43,685 nt of DNA from Actinomycetota bacterium (GTDB lineage Bacteria; Actinomycetota; Thermoleophilia; Gaiellales; F1-60-MAGs149), in NCBI GenBank assembly GCA_016870485.1, contig VGBM01000013.1:1-43685 (forward strand). Reading direction: 5' to 3'. The position numbers and the translations under genes are program-made. Positions 8,074 through 19,278 of the stretch are shown piece by piece; position 1 is the stretch's first letter, and the number at the start of each line of letters is the position of its first letter. The notes beneath the pieces were generated by a model, which saw only the letters and a list, made by a program, of their open reading frames with translations, was not told the DNA's origin and made no database searches.

Positions 8074-8095
8074 GGCACGGTGCTTACGCCGTGCC
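8074..8095. repeat. perfect 7-bp inverted repeat
   Basis: GGCACGG (8074-8080) and CCGTGCC (8089-8095) are separated by 8 bases. The repeat lies in the 137-base gap between the divergent radA and the DUF6916-like gene, upstream of both. It may be an operator or a stem-loop in the cassette leader. No good -10 box or Shine-Dalgarno is visible directly before the 8153 start. Confidence 0.35.
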
Positions 8096-8152
8096 TGCGA
8101 GCCCGCACACCAACGCGCGGGACACGTCCTCTCCGGCTGATGGGTTCGCCGC

Positions 8153-8647
8153 ATGGAACCGACCGACACCTCCCCCGACCAGCCGGTGATCAGCCGCGGC
8201 GGCGTCATCCTGGGCGCCGCCGGCCTCGCCGGAGCCGCCGCGCTCGCCGCCGTCCCCGGTGCCGCCCGGGCCGCCAGCGACCCGCCCGCCGTGCCGGGCC
8301 TCCTGCACGCCGAGCCCGACGTCGCCGTGCAGCGCCACCACCCGCACTACCACCGCTCGAACTTCGACCGCGCGAACGCCATCGTGACCCTCGCGAACGG
8401 CGAGCAGTCCATGACCTGGCGCGTCGTCGACGTGCAGCACCTGCGCCACGCCGAGGGCGCCCGGCGCGGCTCGAAGGACTGGGCCGGCGGCTTCTCGATC
8501 CTGCTGCAGCGGACGAAGGGCGCCAAACTCGGCCACGGCGTCTTCACGGCCACGGCCAACGGCAAGACGTTCCCGCTGGCGATCTCGGAGGTCGCCCCGG
8601 ACGTCTACCAGGCGATCGTCAACCGCTTCACGCCGGTGGGGTCGTAG
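8153..8647 (+). CDS. exported DUF6916-like protein
   Basis: A 164-residue protein with an export signal: a polar start, then a hydrophobic stretch (about residues 17-38) ending AARAAS. The SRGG before it resembles a degenerate twin-arginine region. The mature part ends with FSILLQRTKGAKLGHGVF and then VYQAIVNRF, which fits my memory of the DUF6916 pattern (FSLLF... then YEAVFN). Such proteins are often encoded next to tail-collar genes, as here, 3 bases upstream. Function is unknown. I see no catalytic motif. The family assignment is from memory and should be checked by profile search. Confidence 0.6.
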   Translation: MEPTDTSPDQPVISRGGVILGAAGLAGAAALAAVPGAARAASDPPAVPGLLHAEPDVAVQRHHPHYHRSNFDRANAIVTLANGEQSMTWRVVDVQHLRHAEGARRGSKDWAGGFSILLQRTKGAKLGHGVFTATANGKTFPLAISEVAPDVYQAIVNRFTPVGS

Positions 8648-8650
8648 GCG

Positions 8651-9055
8651 ATGGGCACCGACGACTACATGGCCTCGATCGGCCTCACGGCCGGATCCTA
8701 CGCGCCGCTGCACACCGCGCTCTGTCAGGGCCAGCTGATGTACGTCAGCCAGAACACCGCGCTCTTCTCCCTGCTCAACGTGACGTACGGCGGCAACGGC
8801 ACGAGCACCTTCGCCCTGCCGAACCTCGCCGGGTCGACCGTGGTCGGTACCGGCCCCCAGCCCGGCATCGGCACAAACTGGCAGCTGGGACAGGTCCAGA
8901 CCCCGCTCACGCCGCTCGCCTGGCCCGGGGGCAACCCGGCGGCCACACCGGCCGGCGGCTCGCCGACGCTCCCCATCGCCACCGGCCCGGCGGGACTCGC
9001 CCTGCACTGGGCGATCACCCTGATCGGGTACTTCCCGCCGAACCCCAACAGCTGA
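8651..9055 (+). CDS. tail-collar domain protein, copy 1 (microcystin-dependent-protein type)
   Basis: A 134-residue phage-tail-collar family protein of the MdpB type. The diagnostic block is GQLMYVSQNTALFSLLNVTY followed by GGNGTSTFALPNLAGS and VGTG. There is no signal peptide and no tail-fibre shaft region. It ends YFPPNPNS. The next gene is a diverged tandem copy with the same ending. These short collar proteins occur outside prophages in many environmental bacteria and their role is not known. The start ATG lies 3 bases after the upstream stop. Confidence 0.8.
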   Translation: MGTDDYMASIGLTAGSYAPLHTALCQGQLMYVSQNTALFSLLNVTYGGNGTSTFALPNLAGSTVVGTGPQPGIGTNWQLGQVQTPLTPLAWPGGNPAATPAGGSPTLPIATGPAGLALHWAITLIGYFPPNPNS

Positions 9056-9057
9056 CC

Positions 9058-9459
9058 GTGGAGAACGATCCCTACATCGGCTCGGTCGGGCTGACCGCCG
9101 CGATCTACGCCCCGCGCGAGACGGCGCTCTGCTACGGCCAGCTGGTCCCGATCGGCCAGAACATGGCGCTGTTCTCGCTGATGGCGACGACCTTCGGCGG
9201 CGACGGGATCCAGACCTTCGGCCTCCCCGACCTGCGGGGCACGGCACCCGTCGGGACCGGCTCCGCCCCGAGCGGGGCCGAGTACGAGGTGGGCGAGCAG
9301 TTCACGGCCCTGACGAAGCTGGCCTGGCCGCAGGGCTGGCCCGAGCGGTCGTCGGCCGACCGGCCCGCGACGGTGCCAACCGCCTCCGGGCCCAGCGGCG
9401 TCGCGCTCAGTTGGGCGATCGCCCTGTACGGCCTGTTCCCGCCGAACCCGAACTGGTGA
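9058..9459 (+). CDS. tail-collar domain protein, copy 2
   Basis: A 133-residue paralogue of the preceding gene, starting with a GTG 2 bases after its stop. Conserved points include SVGLTAAIYAP, TALCYGQL, QNMALFSLMATTFGGDG, FGLPDLRGTAPVGTG and the C-terminal LFPPNPNW. The middle third (after about residue 70) has diverged most, which suggests different partners or ligands on a common scaffold. It converges on the zinc ABC permease gene with a 22-base gap in which I see no terminator. Confidence 0.8.
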   Translation: MENDPYIGSVGLTAAIYAPRETALCYGQLVPIGQNMALFSLMATTFGGDGIQTFGLPDLRGTAPVGTGSAPSGAEYEVGEQFTALTKLAWPQGWPERSSADRPATVPTASGPSGVALSWAIALYGLFPPNPNW

Positions 9460-9481
9460 GGCGGCCGCCGGCGAGCGGCGA

Positions 9482-10306
9482 CTAGCGCGCGCTCGCCGGC
9501 GGCCGCAACACCGCGGCGAGCCACGAGACGAGGAACAGCCCCGCGAGGCCGACGGCGACCGCGGGGCCGGCGGCCAGGCCCGTGTGGTAGGAGACGACGA
9601 GCCCGGCTGCGCCCACGACCGCGCCGATCAGCGGGGCGGCGGCGAGCAGCGGTCCGACCGAGCGCACCCATGGGCGCAGGATCGCCGCGGGCCCGATCAG
9701 GAGCGCGGTCCCGAGCAGCGCTCCGAGCACCGGCAGCGCCGCCGTCAGGGCCAGCGCGGCGCCGACCAGGATCCCGAGGTCGACGAGGCCGACGCGCACG
9801 CCGGCCGCGAGCGCCCACGAGCGGTCGAAGAGCGCCACGGCGGCGCTGCGCCAGCCGGCGGCGACGGCGACCGTCAGCGCCACCGCCGCGACCGCGAGCG
9901 GAGCGATCTCGCCCGCCGCGACCGTCAGGACATCCCCGAACAGCACGGCGAGCGCCCGCTGCGGCGGCGCGGTCAGCGCCAGCAGGATCACCCCACCGGC
10001 CAGCGCGACCGCGAAGACGAGCGCGACGGCGACGTCCTCACGCTCCCCACGCGCGCGCAGGAGCAGCGCGACCGCGACCGCCGCGGCCAGCGCGCCGGCC
10101 GCGGCGCCGACGCCGGCGGCGAGGCCGAGGGCCACGGCCGCGGCCGCGCCGGGGACGAGCGCGTGCCCGAGCGACTCCCCCGCGTACGCGAGCCGACGCA
10201 GGGACACGAGCGCGCCGACCGGCCCGCAGACGAGCGCGACCAGGAGGACCGCCACGAGCGCGCGCTGCATGAACGCGAACTCCCAGGGCTCGACGAGCGC
10301 GCTCAT
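9482..10306 (-). CDS. metal (Zn/Mn) ABC transporter permease
   Basis: A 274-residue membrane protein of the ZnuB/TroC permease family with eight or nine hydrophobic segments. The family marks are LAYAGESLGHALVPGAAAAV near the N-terminus and the PVLGALLGTALLIGPAA stretch near residue 195. It is the last gene of a three-gene operon and its ATG overlaps the ATPase stop (ATGA). The operon also encodes a second, different permease fused to the binding protein. The membrane part of the importer is therefore probably a heterodimer. Confidence 0.87.
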   Translation of the reverse strand: MSALVEPWEFAFMQRALVAVLLVALVCGPVGALVSLRRLAYAGESLGHALVPGAAAAVALGLAAGVGAAAGALAAAVAVALLLRARGEREDVAVALVFAVALAGGVILLALTAPPQRALAVLFGDVLTVAAGEIAPLAVAAVALTVAVAAGWRSAAVALFDRSWALAAGVRVGLVDLGILVGAALALTAALPVLGALLGTALLIGPAAILRPWVRSVGPLLAAAPLIGAVVGAAGLVVSYHTGLAAGPAVAVGLAGLFLVSWLAAVLRPPASAR

Positions 10307-11076
10307 CCGCCCTGGCGGCCGTGCCCGTGGTCGTGGTCGTGGCAGTGGTCGTCCGCCACGGCGACGGCGTCATCGTCGAGCATCAGGAGGCGGCCGCCGT
10401 ACGCGGACCGCAGCCGATCGGCGGCCAGCGCCTCGGCGGGCGGGCCGAAGGCGTGCGCGCGCCCGGCGAGCAGGAGCACGCGGTCCGCCCGCTGCGTCGC
10501 GAACGCGAGGTCGTGGGTGGCCAGGAGCACCCCCACCCCGCGTGCGCGCTCGGCGTCGATCGCCTCCAGCATGGCGGCCTCGGACGGCGCGTCGACGGCG
10601 GAGAAGGGCTCGTCCAGGAACAGGATCGGCGCGCGGCCGGCGAGCGCGCGCGCCATCAGCACGCGCTGGCGCTGACCGCCGGAGAGCGTGCCGTACGGGC
10701 GCTCGGCGGCATCGGCGAGGCCGACCTCGGCGAGGGCGGCGTGGGCCGCCTCGCGCGCCCGCCGGGGCACGCGCCAGAACGGCCTCGGCGGGGCCGCGCC
10801 CTGCAGCGCGACGCCGATCGCGGTGATCGGGAAGTCGGGGTCGACGGGCCCGTGCTGTGGCACGTGCGCGCACGGGCCGGCGACCTCAAGGCGCCCCGTG
10901 CTCGGCAGCAGGCCGAGCAGCGCCAGCAGGAGCGTCGACTTGCCGCCGCCGTTCGGCCCCACCACGGCCACGAGCTCACCGGGGCCGAGGTCGAACGAGA
11001 CGCCGTCGATCGCGCGTGCGCCGCCGCGGTCGACGGCGAGTCCCTCGGCGCTGATCAGGCGATCGGCGCTGCTCAA
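10303..11076 (-). CDS. metal ABC transporter ATP-binding protein with His-rich tail
   Basis: The 257-residue ATPase of the zinc/manganese importer. Walker A is GPNGGGKST, the signature is LSGGQRQR, and Walker B is ILFLDEP. The last 20 or so residues are unusual: DDHCHDHDHGHGRQGG is rich in histidine and aspartate with one cysteine, and could bind zinc on the cytoplasmic side and sense its level. The start is a TTG that overlaps the upstream stop (TTGA), so translation is coupled to the fused permease-lipoprotein gene. Confidence 0.9.
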   Translation of the reverse strand: MSSADRLISAEGLAVDRGGARAIDGVSFDLGPGELVAVVGPNGGGKSTLLLALLGLLPSTGRLEVAGPCAHVPQHGPVDPDFPITAIGVALQGAAPPRPFWRVPRRAREAAHAALAEVGLADAAERPYGTLSGGQRQRVLMARALAGRAPILFLDEPFSAVDAPSEAAMLEAIDAERARGVGVLLATHDLAFATQRADRVLLLAGRAHAFGPPAEALAADRLRSAYGGRLLMLDDDAVAVADDHCHDHDHGHGRQGG

Positions 11077-12968
11077 CCCCGGAGGCCTTCGGCGATGAGG
11101 AGCACGTTGCCCCGCATCATGCCGACGTAGGTCCCCGTCTCGGAGCCCTCCGGGCCGAGCGTATCGGCGTAGAGGCCGTCCACGAGCCGCGCGCCCGTCT
11201 CGTCCGCGAGCGTCGCCGCGACCTGCGGATCGGCCGTGCTCTCGGAGAACACCGCCGGCACCCCGCGCTCGCGGATCAGCGCGACGAGCTCGGCGAGCGA
11301 CTGCGCATCCGCACTGGCCGCCCCGGAGGTCGAGGGGATCGCCGCCCCGACGACCTCGAGGCCGTAGCGATCGGCGAGGTACGCGAAGGCGTCGTGGTCG
11401 GTGACGAGCAGCCGCCGGTCGGCCGGGACCGCGTCGACCGCGGCGGCGAGCTCGGCGTCCAGCGCCTCGAGCTCCGCGTCGTACGCCGCGGCCCGCTCGA
11501 CGAACGCGTCGGCGCGCGCCGGGTCGGCCGCTGCGAGCGCAGCGGCAATGGCGTCCACGGCCAGCGCGGCCCGGGTCGGGTCGTGCCAGTAGTGCGGATC
11601 GATATCGCCGTGGTCGTGGGCGTCCTCGGCCTTCTCGTCGTCATGCCCGTGGTCGTCGTCATGCCCGTGGTCGTCGTCATGGCCGTGGTCGTGCTCGTCG
11701 GCCGGCGCGGCCTCCGCCGGTGCGAGCAGCCGATCCTCGGGCGCGAGCTCGACGAGCTCCACGCCGCCGCCGGCGCCCTCGACGAGCTGGTCCGCCCACT
11801 CGTCCAGACCGGCCCCGCTCGAGAAGACCACGGCGGCGTCCGCAATCGCCCGCGCCGCCTCGGGCGTGGGCTCGAAGTCGTGCACCTCGATTCCGGCGGG
11901 CACGATCGTGGTCACGTCGACGTCGTCACCGCCGACCGCGCGGACCCAGTCCGCGACGATCGGGGTCGTGGCCACGACGCGCAGCGGCTCGGCCGCGGCC
12001 TCGGTCTCGGCCGCCGTCGAGGCTGCCGTCGAGGCTGTCGTCGACGCAGCCGTCTCCGCCGCGGACGGGGCGTCGGTGGTCGTCGCGGCGGTCCCGCCGC
12101 AGGCCGCGATGACGAGCACGAGGGCGCTGGCGGCCGCGACGGCGACCGGCCGCAGGCCGCCGCGGCGCAGGCGCGCGGCCAGCTCGGCGAGCGGCCAGAG
12201 CAGGGCGGCGACGGCGACGACCGTGGCGCCCGGCGGGATCGACCAGCGATCGGCGAGCAGGACTCCGGCCACGCCGGCGACGAGCGCGAGGAGGGCGGCG
12301 AGGGCCATCGCGGTCGGCACGCGAACGGCGAGGCGGAGGGCCGCCGCGGCCGGCAGGACCACGAGGGCGCTCGCGAGGACCGCTCCGACGGCCTCGACGG
12401 CCACCACGACCACGCAGGCGATCGCGGCGCCGAGCACGAGGTCGTGGCGCGGGACGGGCAGGCCCGCGGCGCGTGCCCCCTCGGGGTCGAAGGCGGCGAA
12501 GGCGAAGACACGGGCGAAGCCGACGAGGACGACGCCGACCAGGGCGAGCACGAGCGCGCTGCGCACGAGGTCGCCGTCGGTGATGCCGAGCAGCGACCCG
12601 AACAGCAGGCCGTCGATGCGGGCCCCGCTGCCGCCGACGCCCGCGGAGACGAGCAGGGCGCCGAGGCCGAGCGCGCCGGCGAGCAGCACGCCGGTGACGG
12701 TGCTCGCGTCGCCGCGCCGGCGGTCCGCCCCGATCAGGAGGGCCAGCAACGCGAGGGCGACGCCGGCGGCGAGGCCGCCGAGCAGCACCGGCAGGCCGAC
12801 GGCGAGGGCGAGGACGGTCCCGGGCAGCGCCCCGACGCCGATCGCGTGCGCCGTGAAGGCCTGTCGCCGCAGGACCGCGAGGACGCCGACCGCGCCGGCG
12901 ACGGGTGCGATCAGGGCGATCTCGAGCAGGGCGCGCACCAGGTACGGGGGCAGCGTAGGATCGGCCAT
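11073..12968 (-). CDS. fused metal ABC permease and zinc-binding lipoprotein
   Basis: A 631-residue fusion. Residues 1-270 form a ZnuB-type permease (hydrophobic segments, then VLPAAAALRLAVRVPTAMAL). Residues 271-290 look like a lipoprotein signal, with basic LRRGGLR, a hydrophobic run, and lipobox VIAAC with Cys290. A Ala/Thr/Ser/Glu linker (291-327) leads to a ZnuA-type binding domain. Likely metal ligands are H363 in VHDFEP, H459 or H462 in PHYWHDP, H525 in TDHDAF and an acid near 576-580. A His/Asp-rich loop (425-457) lies between. I found no ATG, GTG or TTG in frame near the lipobox, so a separate lipoprotein start is unlikely. The ATG at 12968 was preferred to a TTG at 12977 because of its promoter spacing. 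Confidence 0.9.
   Translation of the reverse strand: MADPTLPPYLVRALLEIALIAPVAGAVGVLAVLRRQAFTAHAIGVGALPGTVLALAVGLPVLLGGLAAGVALALLALLIGADRRRGDASTVTGVLLAGALGLGALLVSAGVGGSGARIDGLLFGSLLGITDGDLVRSALVLALVGVVLVGFARVFAFAAFDPEGARAAGLPVPRHDLVLGAAIACVVVVAVEAVGAVLASALVVLPAAAALRLAVRVPTAMALAALLALVAGVAGVLLADRWSIPPGATVVAVAALLWPLAELAARLRRGGLRPVAVAAASALVLVIAACGGTAATTTDAPSAAETAASTTASTAASTAAETEAAAEPLRVVATTPIVADWVRAVGGDDVDVTTIVPAGIEVHDFEPTPEAARAIADAAVVFSSGAGLDEWADQLVEGAGGGVELVELAPEDRLLAPAEAAPADEHDHGHDDDHGHDDDHGHDDEKAEDAHDHGDIDPHYWHDPTRAALAVDAIAAALAAADPARADAFVERAAAYDAELEALDAELAAAVDAVPADRRLLVTDHDAFAYLADRYGLEVVGAAIPSTSGAASADAQSLAELVALIRERGVPAVFSESTADPQVAATLADETGARLVDGLYADTLGPEGSETGTYVGMMRGNVLLIAEGLRG
11635..11688 (-). 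repeat. three 18-bp tandem repeats encoding DHGHDD
   Basis: Three consecutive 18-base units (11635-11652, 11653-11670, 11671-11688) differ at one base in the third. They encode the His/Asp-rich zinc loop of the binding domain. Whole-codon repeats of this kind can change copy number by slippage without breaking the frame. Confidence 0.85.
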
Positions 12969-12975
12969 GGCGGGC

Positions 12976-12981
12976 AACCTA
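12976..12981 (-). promoter_or_regulatory. zinc ABC operon -10 box, leaderless spacing
   Basis: TAGGTT on the minus strand ends 7 bases before the ATG at 12968. The palindrome at 12990-13004 covers the spacer and -35 position, so a bound repressor would block this promoter. Confidence 0.5.
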
Positions 12982-12989
12982 GCACATTC

Positions 12990-13004
12990 TGATAACTGTT
13001 CTCA
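12990..13004. promoter_or_regulatory. Fur/Zur-type operator (7-1-7 palindrome)
   Basis: TGATAACTGTTCTCA pairs 6 of 7 positions around a single central base. It matches the Fur-family 7-1-7 pattern TGATAATnATTATCA. It lies between the divergent zinc ABC operon and the Fur-family gene and touches both promoters. This suggests zinc-dependent repression of the importer and autoregulation of the regulator. Confidence 0.7.
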
Positions 13005-13033
13005 TTCCCATCGTGGTCGGGGCGCGGTATCCT
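13005..13033 (+). promoter_or_regulatory. zur promoter
   Basis: TTCCCA (13005-13010) and TATCCT (13028-13033) are spaced 17 bases apart. The -10 box ends 7 bases before the ATG at 13041. The -35 box abuts the palindrome directly. Confidence 0.5.
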
Positions 13034-13040
13034 GCGGCCG

Positions 13041-13508
13041 ATGGCGGCGCACACCCACCACGCCCACGGCGACCCCGCGGCGTGGACGGACCACGCCGCG
13101 CGCACACTGGCCGAGCACGGGACGCGCAGCGGCGGGGCCCGCCGCGCCGTCGTCGCGACCCTCGCCGACCAGGACTGCTGCGCGAGCGCCCAGGAGATCC
13201 ACGAGCGGCTGCGCGCCGCCGGCCGGCCCGTCGGCATCGCCTCGGTCTACCGCTCCCTCGACCTCCTGCACGGCCTCGGCCTCGTCACCCGCGTGGAGAC
13301 CGGCGACGGCGTCGCCCGCTACGAGCCGGCCCTGCCCGGCGGCGAGCACCACCACCACCTCGTTTGCGTCCGCTGTGGCGGCGTCGAGGCCTTCGAGGAC
13401 GACGCGCTCGAGCGTGCGATCCACGCCGTGGGCGACCGCGTCGACTTCGATGTGACCGCACACGACGTGGCCCTGCGCGGCCGCTGCCGCGCCTGCCGCG
13501 CCGCCTAG
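13041..13508 (+). CDS. zur: Fur-family regulator, probably Zur
   Basis: A 155-residue Fur-family metal-dependent repressor. The winged helix covers about residues 30-95 (RRAVVATLADQDCCASAQEI, then SVYRSLDLLHGLGLVTRVE). The metal and dimer region has GGEHHHHLVC, the CVRC pair and the C-terminal CRAC pair for structural zinc. A His-rich start (MAAHTHHAHGD) precedes the domain. Its position opposite a zinc-type ABC operon, with a Fur-type palindrome between, supports Zur rather than iron-sensing Fur. That specificity is inference. Confidence 0.88.
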   Translation: MAAHTHHAHGDPAAWTDHAARTLAEHGTRSGGARRAVVATLADQDCCASAQEIHERLRAAGRPVGIASVYRSLDLLHGLGLVTRVETGDGVARYEPALPGGEHHHHLVCVRCGGVEAFEDDALERAIHAVGDRVDFDVTAHDVALRGRCRACRAA

Positions 13509-16022
<2,514 letters not shown>

Positions 16023-16032
16023 GGTGCGGCGT

Positions 16033-16105
16033 ACCTCCTGCTCTGCCTCTTCGCAAAGCCCCGGCCACCGGATTCCACGACCGGCCGGGCTGGACTTCCA
16101 CACTA
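16033..16105 (-). promoter_or_regulatory. clpC leader: Shine-Dalgarno and candidate -10 box
   Basis: AGGAGGT (minus strand, 16033-16039) is a strong ribosome-binding site for clpC. TAGTGT (16100-16105) is a possible -10 box giving a leader of about 70 bases. The rest of the 151-base gap to lysS holds a 12-bp palindrome CCGGCGCGCCGG at 16133-16144, without a T-run. No CtsR-like operator was recognised. Confidence 0.35.
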
Positions 16106-16173
16106 CCAGAGGGATCCGCGCCGTCCCGCGGTCCGGCGCGCCGGCCCCGGCGGCGGTCTCGCAGGGTGGATGG

Positions 16174-17586
<1,413 letters not shown>

Positions 17587-17593
17587 GGGATCC

Positions 17594-18067
17594 TCAGGCG
17601 CGCGAGATCGAGACGATCTCGTACTTGACGGCGCCCTTGGGCGTCTGCACCTCGACCTTGTCGCCCTTCTTGCCGCCGAGGACGGCGCGGCCGATCGGGG
17701 ACTCGTTCGAGAGGCGGTCGTTGTCGGGATCGGCCTCGGCGGAGCCGACGAGCTTGAACTTGCGCTCCTTGCCGCGCGGCCCTTTGACGGTGACGGTGCT
17801 GCCGATCGCGACCTCGCCGCGGGGCTGGTCGCCCTTCTCGACGATGACGGCGTCGCGCAGCTGCTCCTCGAGCTCGGCGATCTCGTCCTCGAGCAGCGCC
17901 TGCTCGTTCTTGGCGTCGTCGTACTCCGAGTTCTCGGAGATGTCCCCGAACTCGCGCGCCTCCTTGATGCGCTCGGCGACCTCGCGACGGCGCTCCGTCG
18001 TGAGGTGGTCGAGGCGCTCCTTCAGCTCGCGATAGCCCTCGGCGGTGAGTACGACTTCCTTGGCCAC
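17594..18067 (-). CDS. greA: transcription elongation factor GreA
   Basis: Rescues backtracked RNA polymerase by stimulating transcript cleavage. The N-terminal coiled coil carries the acidic tip GDISENSEYDDAKNEQ, and the C-terminal FKBP-like domain contains LSNESPIGRAVLGGKKGD. With the GTG start at 18067 the protein has 157 residues, the normal GreA size. GGAGGG lies 4 bases upstream of that GTG. A longer frame to 18130 has no support and would place an Arg-rich tail at the front. Confidence 0.96.
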   Translation of the reverse strand: MAKEVVLTAEGYRELKERLDHLTTERRREVAERIKEAREFGDISENSEYDDAKNEQALLEDEIAELEEQLRDAVIVEKGDQPRGEVAIGSTVTVKGPRGKERKFKLVGSAEADPDNDRLSNESPIGRAVLGGKKGDKVEVQTPKGAVKYEIVSISRA

Positions 18068-18119
18068 GGTCCCTCCGGCGGTCTTGGCGGGCGCCCGGGG
18101 GCGCCTCCTTCGGTCCCGC

Positions 18120-18125
18120 ATTGTA
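18120..18125 (-). promoter_or_regulatory. greA -10 box
   Basis: TACAAT on the minus strand is the closest match to the TATAAT consensus in this stretch. It gives a leader of about 45 bases that includes a GGCGCC/GGCGCC stem and the Shine-Dalgarno. No clear -35 box. Confidence 0.45.
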
Positions 18126-18159
18126 CGCACCGCTCGGCGGACGGCGAGCCGGTCTCCGA

Positions 18160-18165
18160 TACCCT
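18160..18165 (+). promoter_or_regulatory. dus -10 box, leaderless spacing
   Basis: TACCCT ends 6 bases before the ATG at 18172, with no Shine-Dalgarno between them. Confidence 0.45.
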
Positions 18166-18171
18166 GACCGC

Positions 18172-19254
18172 ATGGCCGTCGACGTGCGCAGCCTGACCGA
18201 TGCCTGGGCGATCGGCGACGTGGAGATCCCGGGCCGCGTCGTCCTGGCCCCGATGGCCGGCGTCTCCGTGCAGGCCTTCCGCCGCCAGGGGCGCCGCCAC
18301 GGCGCGGGCCTCGTCTGCTCGGAGATGGTCTCCGCCTGCGGCCTCGGCCACGGCAACGAGCGCACGAAGGACTACCTGCGGATCGCCGCCGACGAGCGCC
18401 CCCTGGCCGTGCAGATCTTCGGGTCGGACCCGGGCCAGATGGCGGAGGCGGCGCGCATGTGCGTCGCCGCCGGCGCCGACATCGTCGACATCAACATGGG
18501 CTGCCCGGTGCGCAAGGTCACGAAGACGGGCGCCGGCGCGACGCTCACCGAGGGCGGCGCGGAGCGCGGCGCCCGCATCGTCGAGGCCGTCGCGAACGCG
18601 GTCGACGTGCCCGTCACCGTCAAGATGCGCCGCGGCGTCGAGAACGGCTCGCGCGACTTCGCGGTGGCCGGCCCCCGCTTCGAGGCCGCGGGCGCCCGCG
18701 CCCTCACCCTGCACCCGCGCAGCGCCAAGCAGATGTACACGGGCACGGCCGACCACGCCCTCACCGCCGAGCTCGTGACGCTCGTCTCCGTGCCCGTGAT
18801 CGCCTCCGGCGACATCGACTCCCGCGAGCGCGCCCGCGTCGTGCTCGAGACGACGGGCTGCGCCGCCGTGATGATCGGGCGCGGCGCCCAGGGCAACCCG
18901 TGGCTGCTCCAGTCGCTGCGCGAGGACCGCGACGTCACCCCCACCAACGAGCAGGTCGTCGCGGAGCACATCCGCTTCGTGCGCGAGACCGTCCGTGAGC
19001 TCGGCGAGCCGCGCGCCGTCCACTTCCTGCGCAAGTTCCACGCCTGGTACCTGCGCCGCGGCCGCTTCCCGCGCACGCTGCGCCAGGAGCTCTCGACGCT
19101 CCAGACCACCGTCGAGGTCGAGGCCGCCCTGCTCGCCGCCGCGCCCGGCGCGGCGCCCCTGATCCGGCAGATGGAGGCGGACATCGCCGCCCTCGACGCG
19201 CTCGGCGACGACGCCGAGCTGGACCTGCCGATCTCGCTCTACGGGGGCGGCTGA
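18172..19254 (+). CDS. dus: tRNA-dihydrouridine synthase
   Basis: An FMN-dependent TIM-barrel enzyme that reduces uridines in tRNA. The start of the barrel is VVLAPMAGVSVQAFR. The catalytic cysteine lies in NMGCPVRKVTKTGAGATL, and VKMRRG, TLHPRSAKQMYTGTADH, VIASGDI and VMIGRGAQGNPWLL are further family motifs. The pattern fits the DusB group. The ATG at 18172 gives 360 residues; a frame reaching 18121 is longer only because no stop intervenes. Confidence 0.94.
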   Translation: MAVDVRSLTDAWAIGDVEIPGRVVLAPMAGVSVQAFRRQGRRHGAGLVCSEMVSACGLGHGNERTKDYLRIAADERPLAVQIFGSDPGQMAEAARMCVAAGADIVDINMGCPVRKVTKTGAGATLTEGGAERGARIVEAVANAVDVPVTVKMRRGVENGSRDFAVAGPRFEAAGARALTLHPRSAKQMYTGTADHALTAELVTLVSVPVIASGDIDSRERARVVLETTGCAAVMIGRGAQGNPWLLQSLREDRDVTPTNEQVVAEHIRFVRETVRELGEPRAVHFLRKFHAWYLRRGRFPRTLRQELSTLQTTVEVEAALLAAAPGAAPLIRQMEADIAALDALGDDAELDLPISLYGGG

Positions 19255-19278
19255 GCCGCCGCCGGTGCGCCGTCCCGG

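Noticed and set aside
8651..9459. Prophage or tailocin remnant
   Set aside because: Collar domains are the only phage-like feature. There is no integrase, sheath, tube, baseplate, lysis gene or attachment repeat, and base composition matches the neighbours.
11073..12098. Independent lipoprotein gene inside the permease fusion
   Set aside because: No standard start codon lies in frame near the lipobox. The nearest upstream ATG (about residue 221 of the fusion) would give a signal far too long.
16133..16144. Terminator after lysS
   Set aside because: CCGGCGCGCCGG is a perfect palindrome, but it has no loop worth the name and no T-run, and such GC palindromes are expected at this composition.
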